A stretch of DNA of 64,000 bases, from assembly GCA_018385135.1 (NCBI GenBank), contig JAHAWY010000050.1, positions 62,001 to 126,000 of the forward strand, read 5' to 3'. The notes below the pieces were generated by a model. The model was not told the origin of the DNA. It saw only the letters and a list, made by a program, of their open reading frames with translations, and searched no databases. Source of the stretch: Oscillospiraceae bacterium. GTDB lineage: Bacteria; Bacillota; Clostridia; Oscillospirales; Oscillospiraceae. Position numbers and translations under genes: made by a program. Positions 1 to 9,704 of the stretch are shown piece by piece (the stretch's first letter is position 1; each line of letters opens with the position of its first letter).

Positions 1-781
<781 letters not shown>

Positions 782-789
782 TTATTGTT

Positions 790-1983
790 TTATAGTCCAA
801 GCTCTTTTGCGAGCTTTTCAAAGCCGGGCAGAGAGCCGCGTATTGTATCGCTGCCGACGCAGTAGGCTATGCGTACATAGCCGGGGCAGGCAAAGGAGGC
901 TCCGGGAACGACAAGTATGTTATATTTCTTCGCAAGCTGCGCAAACTCCTTGTCGTCGCACGGCGTTTTCATCCAGAGGTAAAATGTGCCCTGCGGATAA
1001 ACGCAGTCAAAGCCAAGTGCCGTAAGCCCATTGTAAAGAAGCTTGCGGTTTGTATCGTATGAAGCGATGTCTGTGCGTTCGTCCAGACATTTTGCAACTG
1101 CGAGCTGTATAAGCGACGGTGCGTTGACAAAGCCCAAAATGCGGTTTGAGATGCTTGCGGCGGAAAAAACAAGCTCGAAATCCTCCACCTCGGAGGGGAT
1201 GAGAAGGTAGCCGATGCGCTCACCCGGAAGGGAGAGCGATTTTGACCATGAATAGCCTACTATCGTGTTGCGGTAAAAACTAGGCAGCCAGGGAACAACT
1301 GCTCCGTCATAGCTCAGCTCCCTATATGGCTCGTCGGATATGATAAAGATAGGATGAGAGTATTCGCGCTGCTTTTCCTCCAAAACGGCGGCTAGCTTTT
1401 TAATCGTTTCCTCGGAGTAGATAACGCCGGTGGGATTGTTCGGAGAGTTGATGATAAGCGCTTTGGTTTTGGGACTTATCGCTTTGCGCAGAGCTTCAGC
1501 GTCAGGCTGAAAGTCCGAAGCGCCGGCGGGAACGATAACAAGCCTTCCGCCGTGATTAGCGATGTAGTTTCCGTATTCAAGAAAGAATGGGGCAAAGCAG
1601 ATAACCTCATCATCGGGGTCGAGCAGCGTTTGCAAGGCGCAGTTTAAGCCGCCCGCCGCGCCGACGGTCATAATTACATTTGCGCTCGAATAGCTCGTTT
1701 CAAAGCGCTTGTTCAAAGACTCCGCAACAGCCTGTCGGACATCGGGAAAGCCCGCGTTCGGCATATAGCCGTGAACGTAATTGACAGCTTCGTTTTCCAA
1801 AACCTCATGTATGGCGGAGCTTACCCTTTCCGGCGCGGGAAAGTAGGGATTTCCGATGCTGAAATCATAGACGTTTTCACGTCCGTAAAGTTTCGCAAGG
1901 CGGTTGCCCTCCTCAAACATTTCGCGCACCGCGCTGTTTTTCTGTGTAAGACCAAGCATCCGTTTAGAAATAGTGCTGCACAT
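790..1983 (-). CDS. Pyridoxal-phosphate aminotransferase, class I/II
   Basis: Fold-type I PLP aminotransferase of 397 residues, full length for the aspartate/aromatic aminotransferase group. Visible active-site elements are NSPNNPTG (Asn that contacts PLP), ISDEPY (Asp that binds the pyridine nitrogen) and SWSKSLSLPGERIGY with the Schiff-base Lys; a late FYLWMKTP segment and an Arg in GYVRIAY fit the carboxylate-binding C-terminus. The start ATG follows TGAGGT at a good distance. The substrate cannot be told from sequence; aspartate, aromatic or branched amino acids are all possible. It lies just upstream of trpS on the same strand, a weak hint of an aromatic link. Confidence 0.9.
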   Translation of the reverse strand: MCSTISKRMLGLTQKNSAVREMFEEGNRLAKLYGRENVYDFSIGNPYFPAPERVSSAIHEVLENEAVNYVHGYMPNAGFPDVRQAVAESLNKRFETSYSSANVIMTVGAAGGLNCALQTLLDPDDEVICFAPFFLEYGNYIANHGGRLVIVPAGASDFQPDAEALRKAISPKTKALIINSPNNPTGVIYSEETIKKLAAVLEEKQREYSHPIFIISDEPYRELSYDGAVVPWLPSFYRNTIVGYSWSKSLSLPGERIGYLLIPSEVEDFELVFSAASISNRILGFVNAPSLIQLAVAKCLDERTDIASYDTNRKLLYNGLTALGFDCVYPQGTFYLWMKTPCDDKEFAQLAKKYNILVVPGASFACPGYVRIAYCVGSDTIRGSLPGFEKLAKELGL

Positions 1984-2046
1984 ATCTTTACCTCACAATA
2001 ATCTGCATAAACTCTAATTAAGTATTTTAACACGCGCAAGCGCCGC

Positions 2047-2075
2047 TTGACAATCCCCGCCAAACAAAATATAGT
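2047..2075 (+). promoter_or_regulatory. Sigma-A-type promoter of gltX
   Basis: A perfect TTGACA (2047-2052), 17-base spacer and TATAGT (2070-2075). Transcription would begin near 2082, giving a leader of about 110 bases before gltX. A hairpin (2084-2093 with 2096-2105) sits at the predicted 5' end. Confidence 0.8.
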
Positions 2076-2190
2076 ATATATTGCAATGTCCGCCTGCGGG
2101 CATTGTATTGTTTGCTTTGATGATATGTGCCGCCAACGGCGCTTTACGCCCGCTGCGCATTACAATACTTTTTTTCTAAGGAGAAAGCTC

Positions 2191-3675
2191 ATGGATATGA
2201 AATACTTTGAGGATATGGAAGCGCGCATACCTCGCGGTGAGGTTAGAACAAGGTTTGCTCCCAGTCCCACAGGCTATATGCACGTTGGCAATCTTCGCAC
2301 GGCGCTTTATACCTACCTCATTGCCAGAAAAAACGGCGGCAAATTTATTCTTCGCATCGAGGACACCGATCAGGGACGTCTTGTTGAGGGAGCAACGGAT
2401 GTTATCTATAAAACCATGAGAGACTGCGGTTTGACTCACGATGAGGGTCCGGATGTGGGCGGTCCTGTCGGTCCTTATATCCAGACCGAGCGCAAACCGA
2501 TTTACGGCAAATATGCCGAGCTTCTGCTGGAAAAGGGCGGCGCTTACCGCTGCTTCTGCAAAAAGGCGGAAAATGAAGCGGAGAACGAGGGGGATGAGCA
2601 TAAAAAGCACATTGACCCCTGCCGCGATATAAGCCGCGAGGAGTCTGACCGCCGTGCCGCTGCGGGAGAGCCTTTTGTTATCCGTCAGCGCATCCCCTCA
2701 GAGGGAATGACCACCTTCCACGATGAGATTTTCGGCGATATAACCGTACCGAACGATACGCTTGACGACAACGTGCTTATCAAGAGCGACGGGCTGCCCA
2801 CATATAACTTCGCAAACGTCATTGACGACCACCTTATGGGCATAACCCATGTTGTGCGCGGCAGCGAGTATCTTGCCTCCTCGCCTAAGTACAATCTGCT
2901 TTACGAAGCCTTTGGATGGGAGATACCTAAATATGTCCACTGCTCTCCCGTTATGCGCGATCACCACAACAAAATGTCCAAGCGCCACGGCGACCCCTCC
3001 TATGAGGATCTGCTGGCACAGGGATATTTGACTGACGCTGTTGTCAACTATGTTGCGCTGCTCGGCTGGAGTCCCGGAGGGGAGCAGGAGATTTTCTCCC
3101 TGTCTGAGCTTTGCGAGATTTTTGATATTGCGGGCATCTCCAAATCTCCCGCTATTTTCGATATTGAAAAGCTGACCTATTTCAACGCCGAGTATATCAA
3201 GGCTATGGCGCCCGAAAAATTCATCCAAATTGCGCAGCCCTTTATTCGACAAAGCGTCAAAAAAGAGTCGATAGACATTTCGGCGTTTGCTCCTCTGCTT
3301 CAGCCACGCACGGAAAAGCTTACAGACATTCCCGAAAAGATAGACTTTTTCGACGCTCTGCCCGAATATGACAAAGAGCTGTTTACAAACAAAAAGTCCA
3401 AGACCGACTCTGAGATATCGCTTAAAATGCTTCAGGCGGCGCTGCCCGCGATGGAGAGCATCAGCGACTGGTGCGATGAGCAAATCCACGATTGTCTGAT
3501 ATCTCTCGCGGAAAAGCTTGAAGTAAAAAACGCAACGCTTATGTGGCCTGTTCGCATTGCCGCGGCGGGAAAAACAGTCACTCCCGGCGGCGCTGTGGAG
3601 ATATGCAGTCTACTCGGAAAAGAAGAAACGCTTCGCCGTATGAAGCTTGGCATTGAAAAGCTGGAGAGAGAATAA
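2191..3675 (+). CDS. gltX: Glutamyl-tRNA synthetase
   Basis: Charges tRNA-Glu, and possibly tRNA-Gln for the amidotransferase route. The frame is open from 2047, but ATG 2191 is chosen because AAGGAG (2178-2183) lies 7 bases before it and the upstream part overlaps the promoter. That gives 494 residues. The HIGH region is FAPSPTGYMHVGNLRTAL near residue 25, with the KMSKS motif as HNKMSKRHGD near residue 255; RIEDTDQGR is the family's conserved segment. The C-terminal half is the all-helical anticodon-binding region. The gene appears monocistronic: a terminator follows at 3758-3798. Confidence 0.97.
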   Translation: MDMKYFEDMEARIPRGEVRTRFAPSPTGYMHVGNLRTALYTYLIARKNGGKFILRIEDTDQGRLVEGATDVIYKTMRDCGLTHDEGPDVGGPVGPYIQTERKPIYGKYAELLLEKGGAYRCFCKKAENEAENEGDEHKKHIDPCRDISREESDRRAAAGEPFVIRQRIPSEGMTTFHDEIFGDITVPNDTLDDNVLIKSDGLPTYNFANVIDDHLMGITHVVRGSEYLASSPKYNLLYEAFGWEIPKYVHCSPVMRDHHNKMSKRHGDPSYEDLLAQGYLTDAVVNYVALLGWSPGGEQEIFSLSELCEIFDIAGISKSPAIFDIEKLTYFNAEYIKAMAPEKFIQIAQPFIRQSVKKESIDISAFAPLLQPRTEKLTDIPEKIDFFDALPEYDKELFTNKKSKTDSEISLKMLQAALPAMESISDWCDEQIHDCLISLAEKLEVKNATLMWPVRIAAAGKTVTPGGAVEICSLLGKEETLRRMKLGIEKLERE

Positions 3676-3757
3676 AAGAGTGCGATAAGCCTTTCAAAAT
3701 CGCCGGATCGCAATTGCTAAAATCGGCTAAAAGCTCAAAAATCTAACATAGTTAAAG

Positions 3758-3798
3758 CACCCCTTTTGTGGAAACCTAGCCACAAAGGGGTGTTTTTT
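3758..3798 (+). terminator. Intrinsic terminator whose 3' arm is the SD of ypeB
   Basis: Arms CACCCCTTTTGTGG (3758-3771) and CCACAAAGGGGTG (3780-3792) pair with one bulged T and are followed by six T residues (3793-3798). The T-run ends at the base before the ypeB ATG (3799), and AAAGGGG (3784-3790) in the 3' arm is the only SD-like sequence for that gene. Confidence 0.85.
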
Positions 3799-5166
3799 AT
3801 GAAATATATGAAGAAGAAAACAGCCATAACGACCATAAGCATACTATCCGTGCTTGCCGTGGGGCTGGGTGTTTTTGCTTACATTACGGCGCAGCAATCG
3901 GCGGAAAAGGAGCGTTACATCTCTGCAAACTACCGCCATGCCTTCGAGGAGCTTGTTTCCGGAGTTTCCGATTTGGATAGCTCACTGAAAAAAAGTGTTT
4001 TAGTAACCTCACCATCTTTGGCAGGCGCGGTTTGCACAGAGGTGTTCGGCAAATCGCAGACTGCCGATATGGCGTTGAGCGTTTTACCCTTTTCCGCAAC
4101 GGAGCTTGAAAAAACCGGCGCCTTTATCAATAAAGTCGGAGACTACGCTTTTGCGCTCTCCCGCAAGGCTGCGCTGGGCGAGAGCTTCAGCGAGGAGGAG
4201 CGCGAAAACCTGCGCGCTCTTTCAAAAACCGCCACGCGCCTTTCACAGTGCTTAAATGATATTCAGCAAAGCCTTGGCAGCGGACTTGTTGATGTTGAGC
4301 AATACGAGCGCACGATAAAAAGCTTTGACAAGCAAGAGAGTCAGGTAGTTCCCGAGACGATAGGCGACGCCATGAGCCTTTCTGAGTCGGAGTTTCCCGA
4401 AATACCCGCGCTTATATATGACGGTCCTTTTTCCGAGCATCTTCTGGAGGTTTCGCCGCGTTTGCTTGAGGGGCTTGAGGAAATAGACCAAAACAAGGGC
4501 AGAAAGCTCGCAGCGCAGTTTTTGGGGCTTCGTCCCGAGCAGGTCTATCCATCGGGCGAGATTAACGGCAGCATCCCGTCACTATGCTACGCTGCCGAGT
4601 TTGACGGAATACCGATTAGCCTGTGCATTTCCCGCAACGGCGGGGTCGTTTATGATATGCTAAGCTCAAAAAGAGTCGAAAGTGTGCAGCTTTCCGCCGA
4701 GGAGGGGCTGCAAAAGGCGAAAGAACACTTAGAGCGGCGCGGCTATAAGGATATGCGTGAGAGCTATTATATGATACGCGACAATGTGCTGACCGCGAAT
4801 TTTGCCTATGTGCAGGACGGGGTAGTCTGCTATTCCGATCTGATTAAGGTTGGCGTTGCTCTGGATGACGGCTCGCTGCAAAGCTTTGAGGCAAGCGATT
4901 ATGTTAAAGCGCACATTCAGCGCCAGCTTCCGCAAATTCAGGTGGATGCGCAGACGGCAAGCGCAAAGGTGCCGCCGGAGCTTGAAGTGCTCGGAACGGA
5001 AACGGTGCTGATTCCCAGCGCCGGCAAGTATGAGCTGCTATGCCACGAATTTGAGTGTCAGGACTCCGAGGGACTGCGATACCTTATCTATGTAAATGCC
5101 GTGACGGGAGAGCAGGAGAAGATAATGCTGGTTTTGCAGGATGAAAACGGTGTTTTGACTATATAG
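3799..5166 (+). CDS. ypeB: Germination protein YpeB
   Basis: 455 residues, close to the 450 of Bacillus YpeB, which sits in the inner spore membrane and is needed for the cortex-lytic enzyme SleB. One membrane segment is at about residues 9-25 (ITTISILSVLAVGLGVFAYI); the conserved segment LEKTGAFINKVGDYAFALSR follows, and two PepSY-like repeats make up the last 200 residues. ATG 3799 is preferred over TTG 3766, which would read through the terminator hairpin. No sleB lies next to it here. In Bacillus the gene is made in the forespore under sigma-G; I could not find a convincing sigma-G promoter in 3676-3757. Confidence 0.9.
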   Translation: MKYMKKKTAITTISILSVLAVGLGVFAYITAQQSAEKERYISANYRHAFEELVSGVSDLDSSLKKSVLVTSPSLAGAVCTEVFGKSQTADMALSVLPFSATELEKTGAFINKVGDYAFALSRKAALGESFSEEERENLRALSKTATRLSQCLNDIQQSLGSGLVDVEQYERTIKSFDKQESQVVPETIGDAMSLSESEFPEIPALIYDGPFSEHLLEVSPRLLEGLEEIDQNKGRKLAAQFLGLRPEQVYPSGEINGSIPSLCYAAEFDGIPISLCISRNGGVVYDMLSSKRVESVQLSAEEGLQKAKEHLERRGYKDMRESYYMIRDNVLTANFAYVQDGVVCYSDLIKVGVALDDGSLQSFEASDYVKAHIQRQLPQIQVDAQTASAKVPPELEVLGTETVLIPSAGKYELLCHEFECQDSEGLRYLIYVNAVTGEQEKIMLVLQDENGVLTI

Positions 5167-5230
5167 CCGCGAAGCTTTGCACACCGGCGAAAAGGGAGCT
5201 TATGCTTTTTGCCTTGAATAAACGTAGAAA

Positions 5231-5265
5231 TGCCGCAAGGCTCGCCAATGGCGAGCCTTGCGGCA
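5231..5265. terminator. Perfect 16-bp hairpin between convergent ypeB and fapA-like gene
   Basis: Arms 5231-5246 and 5250-5265 pair perfectly around a 3-base loop. The plus strand has no T-run after it, and the minus strand has only a broken one (ATTTCTACGTTT). It probably ends transcription from one or both sides; only the hairpin itself is certain. Confidence 0.6.
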
Positions 5266-5318
5266 TGGGACGTCGCAGATATCATGCTTTGCAAGACACT
5301 GAGCCTTAAATGCGGAGC

Positions 5319-6971
5319 TTAGCGCTTTCCGACGATGATCTGCCCGTCTTGATTATAAAGGCGGCACATACGCTCAAGCTGAGTAATGGTGAGCTTGAGC
5401 TTGCCCATTGTGATATTTGCGGGCGGATAAAGCTCGATGGCGGATATCTGCCCGTCAACATCGGATAGCTCCTCGTTTATTTCAATCAGACGCTGCTTCT
5501 TTTTGTTTAGCTTCATGCTGTTAACGGACTGGTCGAGCTTCAGCTTGTTTAAAAGCTGCTTATACTTTTCGTCAAGATTTGTTGTGTTTTCAAGGTATGC
5601 TATGTTCTTTTTGTTCTCCTCGCAGGTGTGCTCAAGGTCAGCGACCTCCTTGCGCAAGGTGTTCAGCTCATCTAGAAGAATAGGATTTGAGCCGACGGTC
5701 AAGGTTGTAAGGCGGTTGTGCTCGTTTCCTATGGAGCGAGCATCTATTCCCTTAAAGCCGGTTATATTGCTGCCGACAATTATGCCCTTGCCCATTATTA
5801 CGCTGACTTTATCGCTGCTGACAACGGTGGAATTGATGATGGAGCAGCATTTTACAAAGCCCTTGGCGCTGACATAGCAGTTTTCAAGGTATTTTATGTT
5901 TATATTGCCGCCTGCCTCAAGCCTGCCCTTGGAGTTGCCGTTCATTCCATGGAAAACCTGAATACTGCCGCCTGCCTTAAGGTAAGCGCCCTCAACAATG
6001 CCGCGGACGATAATATCGCCGGTGGCGATGATGGAAAAGCCTTCGGTTACGTCGCCGTTAATGGACACCGAGCCGATAACGTCAAGGTTGCCGACGGCAG
6101 TGTCAACATTGCCGTCTATTTTCAACAGGCTGTCAACGCGGAAACAGTTGCCCTTGAAGGAAAGCTGTCCGTCAGCGGTGGCAACAAGCGCAAGACCGTC
6201 CTCGGTGACGGAGGTGTTGTTTCCGGCGGGGATTTTAGGCATTTTTCCGTTATATGCCTTGATCGGCTGACCGTACAAATCTGTGCCGTCCTCGCCCGCA
6301 GTGGGACGAACCAGCTTACAGATGATGTCGCCCTCGTGGACGGTTTGGAGCCAGTTAAGGTTTTTATAGTCCACATCGTCGTCGCCGTTGGTTTCAAGCT
6401 TTATTCTCGTCTCTCTTGAATATAGGTCAATGATCTCGCCGTCGATACCGTCCTTTTTGGGGATGCCGCTTGCAACGACAAATATCTTCATGTAGGACTT
6501 GTTTTCGAGGATACTTTCAAAAACTCCTTCACGCACCCCGAAAACAATGCCGTTATCAGTGATAGTATTATACATACGCTCAGTCGGCAGCTTCCAGCCG
6601 GAGCCGATATTAGGAAAGATGCAGCCGTAAAGAGTGAGCTTGTCGCGGCTTAGGTGCAGATGTAGGGACATCGGCGAGGAGTATTTTTCAATGCCCTTCT
6701 CATCGATTGCCTCTACGATAGTTCTTGCGCTTTCCGAAAGATCGTCAAGAAAGTCCAGCTCATCCTCGCAAAGCGGCTTGCCCTCAAGCGAGAAATACTC
6801 CTCCGCAACCGCCTCGGAGGAGACAAGACCGATTCGGAACAAAAGCAGGGAAAGCCAGTTTAGTTCGCGGAATTTATGCCATGCTGTCTCAGACTCAGAA
6901 GGGAGGGGGAGCAAAACGCCGTCAGACGCAGCATTTTCCGGTGCTGCGTTGTTGGAAATGGCTATATCCAC
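5319..6971 (-). CDS. FapA/DUF342 family protein
   Basis: 550 residues from GTG 6971, which follows a strong AGGAGGAG. The N-terminal third (residues about 60-190) is the FapA N-domain region. The middle carries glycine-rich parallel beta-helix repeats (DGNVDTAVGNLDVIGSVSI, GDVTEGFSIIATGDIIVRG, AGGSIQVFHG and similar), the hallmark of DUF342. Residues about 425-510 are charged and predicted coiled coil (heptads around KEVADLEHTCEENKK). Members are named for flagellar assembly in Vibrio, but clostridial copies are common without flagella and their role is not established. No flagellar gene is nearby. It is a single-gene unit with its own promoter at 7080-7108. Confidence 0.85.
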   Translation of the reverse strand: MDIAISNNAAPENAASDGVLLPLPSESETAWHKFRELNWLSLLLFRIGLVSSEAVAEEYFSLEGKPLCEDELDFLDDLSESARTIVEAIDEKGIEKYSSPMSLHLHLSRDKLTLYGCIFPNIGSGWKLPTERMYNTITDNGIVFGVREGVFESILENKSYMKIFVVASGIPKKDGIDGEIIDLYSRETRIKLETNGDDDVDYKNLNWLQTVHEGDIICKLVRPTAGEDGTDLYGQPIKAYNGKMPKIPAGNNTSVTEDGLALVATADGQLSFKGNCFRVDSLLKIDGNVDTAVGNLDVIGSVSINGDVTEGFSIIATGDIIVRGIVEGAYLKAGGSIQVFHGMNGNSKGRLEAGGNINIKYLENCYVSAKGFVKCCSIINSTVVSSDKVSVIMGKGIIVGSNITGFKGIDARSIGNEHNRLTTLTVGSNPILLDELNTLRKEVADLEHTCEENKKNIAYLENTTNLDEKYKQLLNKLKLDQSVNSMKLNKKKQRLIEINEELSDVDGQISAIELYPPANITMGKLKLTITQLERMCRLYNQDGQIIVGKR

Positions 6972-7079
6972 AGTATCTCCTCCTCTAAATGTTGGTATGG
7001 AAAAAAGCAGAGTATCGTGCTATAATTATGTAAAAACAAGCAGTGATAGGTGTGTATGAGCGAACAACACTACCTTATA

Positions 7080-7108
7080 ATTATACATCTTACATATGCT
7101 TATTTCAA
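7080..7108 (-). promoter_or_regulatory. Promoter of the FapA/DUF342 gene
   Basis: On the minus strand TTGAAA (7103-7108), 17-base spacer, TATAAT (7080-7085). It gives a leader of about 100 bases before the GTG start. Confidence 0.7.
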
Positions 7109-7258
7109 GAATGAATAGCTCGTTAACAGGAAATTAACAAAAGATTTTAGGAAAAAAAGCAAGGAGCTTTTAGGGTAAAATCACGATTTTTATATTTTTT
7201 ATCAGCCGCAGGACTATTATTTCGCCTAAGCGTTTTCATAAAAGGGAGATAGTTTGCA

Positions 7259-7876
7259 ATGGAAAAGGAGAAAAAAACTGTTTTATTCGTAAATGCCTGT
7301 GTTCACGGTGCGGAGTCACGCACACAGCGCATTGCGGACATATTTTTGAAGGAGACTGAAAAATGCTTTCCGCAGGCGAGCATAACAGAGCGCAATCTGA
7401 TGCTGCTTAATCCGCTGTTTTTGAATTATTTCAGCTTCAAGCAGCGCGAGGAGCTTTTAAGCCAGGGCAAATATGACCACTTCAATTTCGACCTTGCAAA
7501 CGAGTTTGCAAGAGCAGACGCGATAGTTATTGCCGCGCCCTTTTGGGATTTGAGCTTTCCCGCCGTTCTAAGGACATATTTTGAAAATGTCTCTATACCC
7601 GGCATCAGCTTCAATACCACCGCGCAGGGCTATGAGGGACTGTGCAAGGCAAAAGTTCTTGTATACATCACCACCCGCGGAGGGGATTACAGCCGACCGC
7701 CGCTGTCTGAGTATGAAATGGGAGAGCGCTATATTAGAGCATTGAGCAAAATTTTTGGAATAGGGCGCTTTGAGTGCGTATCAGCCGATGGTTTCGACCT
7801 TGATGGGGCGGACACAGAGCTTCTGATGCGCCAGGCGGAGGAAAAGGCGCTTGAGGCGGCGCGCCGCTTGTTATAG
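7259..7876 (+). CDS. NAD(P)H-dependent flavodoxin-fold oxidoreductase
   Basis: 205 residues, the length of the AzoR/NQO2-like family that uses FMN and NAD(P)H to reduce quinones, azo or nitro compounds. The N-terminal FVNACVHGAESRTQRI segment matches the phosphate-binding loop after strand 1, and APFWDLSFPAVLRTYFE is the family's second conserved block (APMYNFSIPSxLKxWID-like). ATG 7259 has AAGGGAG 11 bases upstream. It is a single-gene unit ending in the 7890-7922 hairpin. The electron acceptor cannot be predicted. Confidence 0.85.
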   Translation: MEKEKKTVLFVNACVHGAESRTQRIADIFLKETEKCFPQASITERNLMLLNPLFLNYFSFKQREELLSQGKYDHFNFDLANEFARADAIVIAAPFWDLSFPAVLRTYFENVSIPGISFNTTAQGYEGLCKAKVLVYITTRGGDYSRPPLSEYEMGERYIRALSKIFGIGRFECVSADGFDLDGADTELLMRQAEEKALEAARRLL

Positions 7877-7889
7877 TGCATAGAATATG

Positions 7890-7922
7890 AAAAGCGGTTC
7901 GCGTGGCAGGCGAACCGCTTTT
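7890..7922. terminator. Bidirectional terminator
   Basis: Arms AAAAGCGGTTCGC (7890-7902) and GCGAACCGCTTTT (7910-7922), 7-base loop. T-rich on the plus side, and A-rich at the start so that the minus strand also ends in T residues. It serves the oxidoreductase and the convergent permease gene. Confidence 0.8.
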
Positions 7923-7932
7923 GCTTTAAGGC

Positions 7933-9351
7933 TTATTCTTTGGTGTTGTTGCTGGGCGAGGGTTTTCCCCTTTCGCAGAAAGCGCCGATGAGCATTACGA
8001 TGGCGAAGAATATAAGGAAACCGACGACCTGCTTCATGCCCTTGCCTACACAGCAACTGTAAACCATGAAAAGGCAGCAGGCAACGCCCATAGCGGGGAG
8101 GATGAAGCGCTTGAAAAAGTTAAATTCCTTGCACTTGACCATAAGTCCTATGAACATGGGGATATACATTGCGTAAAGGGTTATGATAGCGATTTCATCC
8201 GGCTCCCATGCGATCCACATACAGTTGTGCAGGTTACCGAGCATATCGGGTCCTGCCCACCATAAAACAGCGTCCCATGCGTACCAGAAGCCGGCGATTG
8301 CCATGCCGATGATGGAGGATTTGATAACGAAGTTGTTTTGCTTGTCAATATCGCCGTAGAACTCCGGCTTAGGACCAAGACCGCGGCAGGAAATGGAATA
8401 CATACTACGGCAAGATCCCATGATAAGACCGTTCATAGTTCCAAGGCAGCTAACGGTAACAAAAGCGAGAACAATTGTGCCTATGGTGTTGCCAAAGACA
8501 TTGGAGAAAGCGATTTTCGGCAGAGTTTCGCCGAGAGGCCATGTGCCGAGAATAGTTTCAACGCTGCCCACAGAGCTCATGGAGAATATGTAGAGAGCGT
8601 AGATAAGGGTGCAGAAAAGAGCGCCGGAAATGAGCGCGATAGGAAGATTGCGCTTTGCATTTTTAAGCTCGGAATTAATGGAGGTGGCCAGTATCCAGCC
8701 CTCATAAGCGAAGGCAAAAGCAACTATGGCGCTGAAAAAGCCGCCTGGTACGGCCGTGTATTCAGCGGTGTTGACATAGTTTAAAACCTGCTGAACGCTC
8801 CCGTTTTTGAGACCGACGATTGTGCCGACTATTCCCATAAGCGCCAGCGGTATAAGCTTGATGACAGTCATGGAGACTTGAAGCTTGCCTGCAAGCTTCG
8901 GAGACAGGGCGTTGATGCAGTAGCCTATCATAAGAAAGCCTGCGCCGATGCCCACAATCTGGGGGCTTAAGCTCTGCGCTGCAAAGTCAATACCGGGTAT
9001 ACCGAAAAGTACGCAGAAGAACAATGCCGAGAAGTATGCCAGAATTGCAGAGAGACTGGGCGTGTATATCGTGGTCATAAACCAGCCGACATAGTAGGCG
9101 TATTTCGAGCCAAGCGCTGCCTCTGCGTAGTCAACGATGCCGTTGACCTTCTCATACTTTGAGCCAAGCTCCGCGAAAACCAGCGAGCAGATGATGCAGA
9201 TAAGACCGACGATGCCGACAACAAGCACGGCCTGCATCATGTTGCCGCCGGTAAGGCTTAGAACTTTGCCGCCCTTGATAAAGACGCCGGAACCGATTAC
9301 GATACCGACGACCATCGCAATAGCGGTCGGCAAACCAAAACGTTTTTCCAT
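7933..9351 (-). CDS. Amino-acid permease, APC superfamily
   Basis: Integral membrane amino-acid transporter with about 12 hydrophobic segments over 472 residues. The first segment carries the APC signature GIVIGSGVFIKGG (compare GxxIGSGIF of SteT/LAT relatives), the unwound TM1 that binds the substrate amino group. The frame opens at 9432, but ATG 9351 is preferred: AGGGAG lies 6 bases before it and the residues beyond it lack family character. Charged residues are confined to loops and the C-terminus (CERGKPSPSNNTKE). It stands alone, so the substrate is unknown; SteT-like serine/threonine exchange is one possibility. Confidence 0.88.
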   Translation of the reverse strand: MEKRFGLPTAIAMVVGIVIGSGVFIKGGKVLSLTGGNMMQAVLVVGIVGLICIICSLVFAELGSKYEKVNGIVDYAEAALGSKYAYYVGWFMTTIYTPSLSAILAYFSALFFCVLFGIPGIDFAAQSLSPQIVGIGAGFLMIGYCINALSPKLAGKLQVSMTVIKLIPLALMGIVGTIVGLKNGSVQQVLNYVNTAEYTAVPGGFFSAIVAFAFAYEGWILATSINSELKNAKRNLPIALISGALFCTLIYALYIFSMSSVGSVETILGTWPLGETLPKIAFSNVFGNTIGTIVLAFVTVSCLGTMNGLIMGSCRSMYSISCRGLGPKPEFYGDIDKQNNFVIKSSIIGMAIAGFWYAWDAVLWWAGPDMLGNLHNCMWIAWEPDEIAIITLYAMYIPMFIGLMVKCKEFNFFKRFILPAMGVACCLFMVYSCCVGKGMKQVVGFLIFFAIVMLIGAFCERGKPSPSNNTKE

Positions 9352-9704
9352 AGATTTCTCCCTCATATAATAAATGTGCATGACTGGCATTTGTGCGCCA
9401 GACGAAAACATAATAACATAGTTGTTCATCAAAATAAAGCATAAAATAAGCGGGAACGGGAGAAATTATGGTACTTATGTCACAAAAATCGACATTAATA
9501 ATTGGTTGATTTTTTTGCCTGTCCTTACTGAGGAGCGGAATAAAGCCCCGACCGTCATAAGCGTAAGGAGGAGACAAGCGCCAAATGTATTTGAAAAAGC
9601 GCAGTATATATTACCGTGCGGTATTCAATTCCGCTGTGGATTATTGGTAGAAGGCATGGTATAATTCAAATGACTGTACGCAAATACAATCTGGAGGTTT
9701 TAAT
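9352..9704. other. Gene-free stretch between the divergent permease and punA
   Basis: About 350 bases, AT-rich near both genes. I checked for a T-box, lysine or purine riboswitch core and saw none. The right end carries the punA promoter; no convincing promoter was found for the permease. Confidence 0.5.
9637..9665 (+). promoter_or_regulatory. Extended -10 promoter of punA
   Basis: TGGTATAAT (9657-9665) is a perfect extended -10. The -35 at the usual distance, TGGATT (9637-9642 region), is weak, as expected for this class. The start codon lies about 40 bases downstream. Confidence 0.6.

Noticed and set aside
2047..2190. N-terminal extension of gltX
   Set aside because: The extension overlaps the promoter and has no SD; ATG 2191 has AAGGAG and fits the family N-terminus.
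2698..3489. 263-codon frame antisense to gltX
   Set aside because: Shadow of gltX; no SD, no domain.
9466..9704. Possible purine riboswitch before punA
   Set aside because: No three-way junction core and no conserved purine-aptamer loops could be found; the region mainly holds the promoter.
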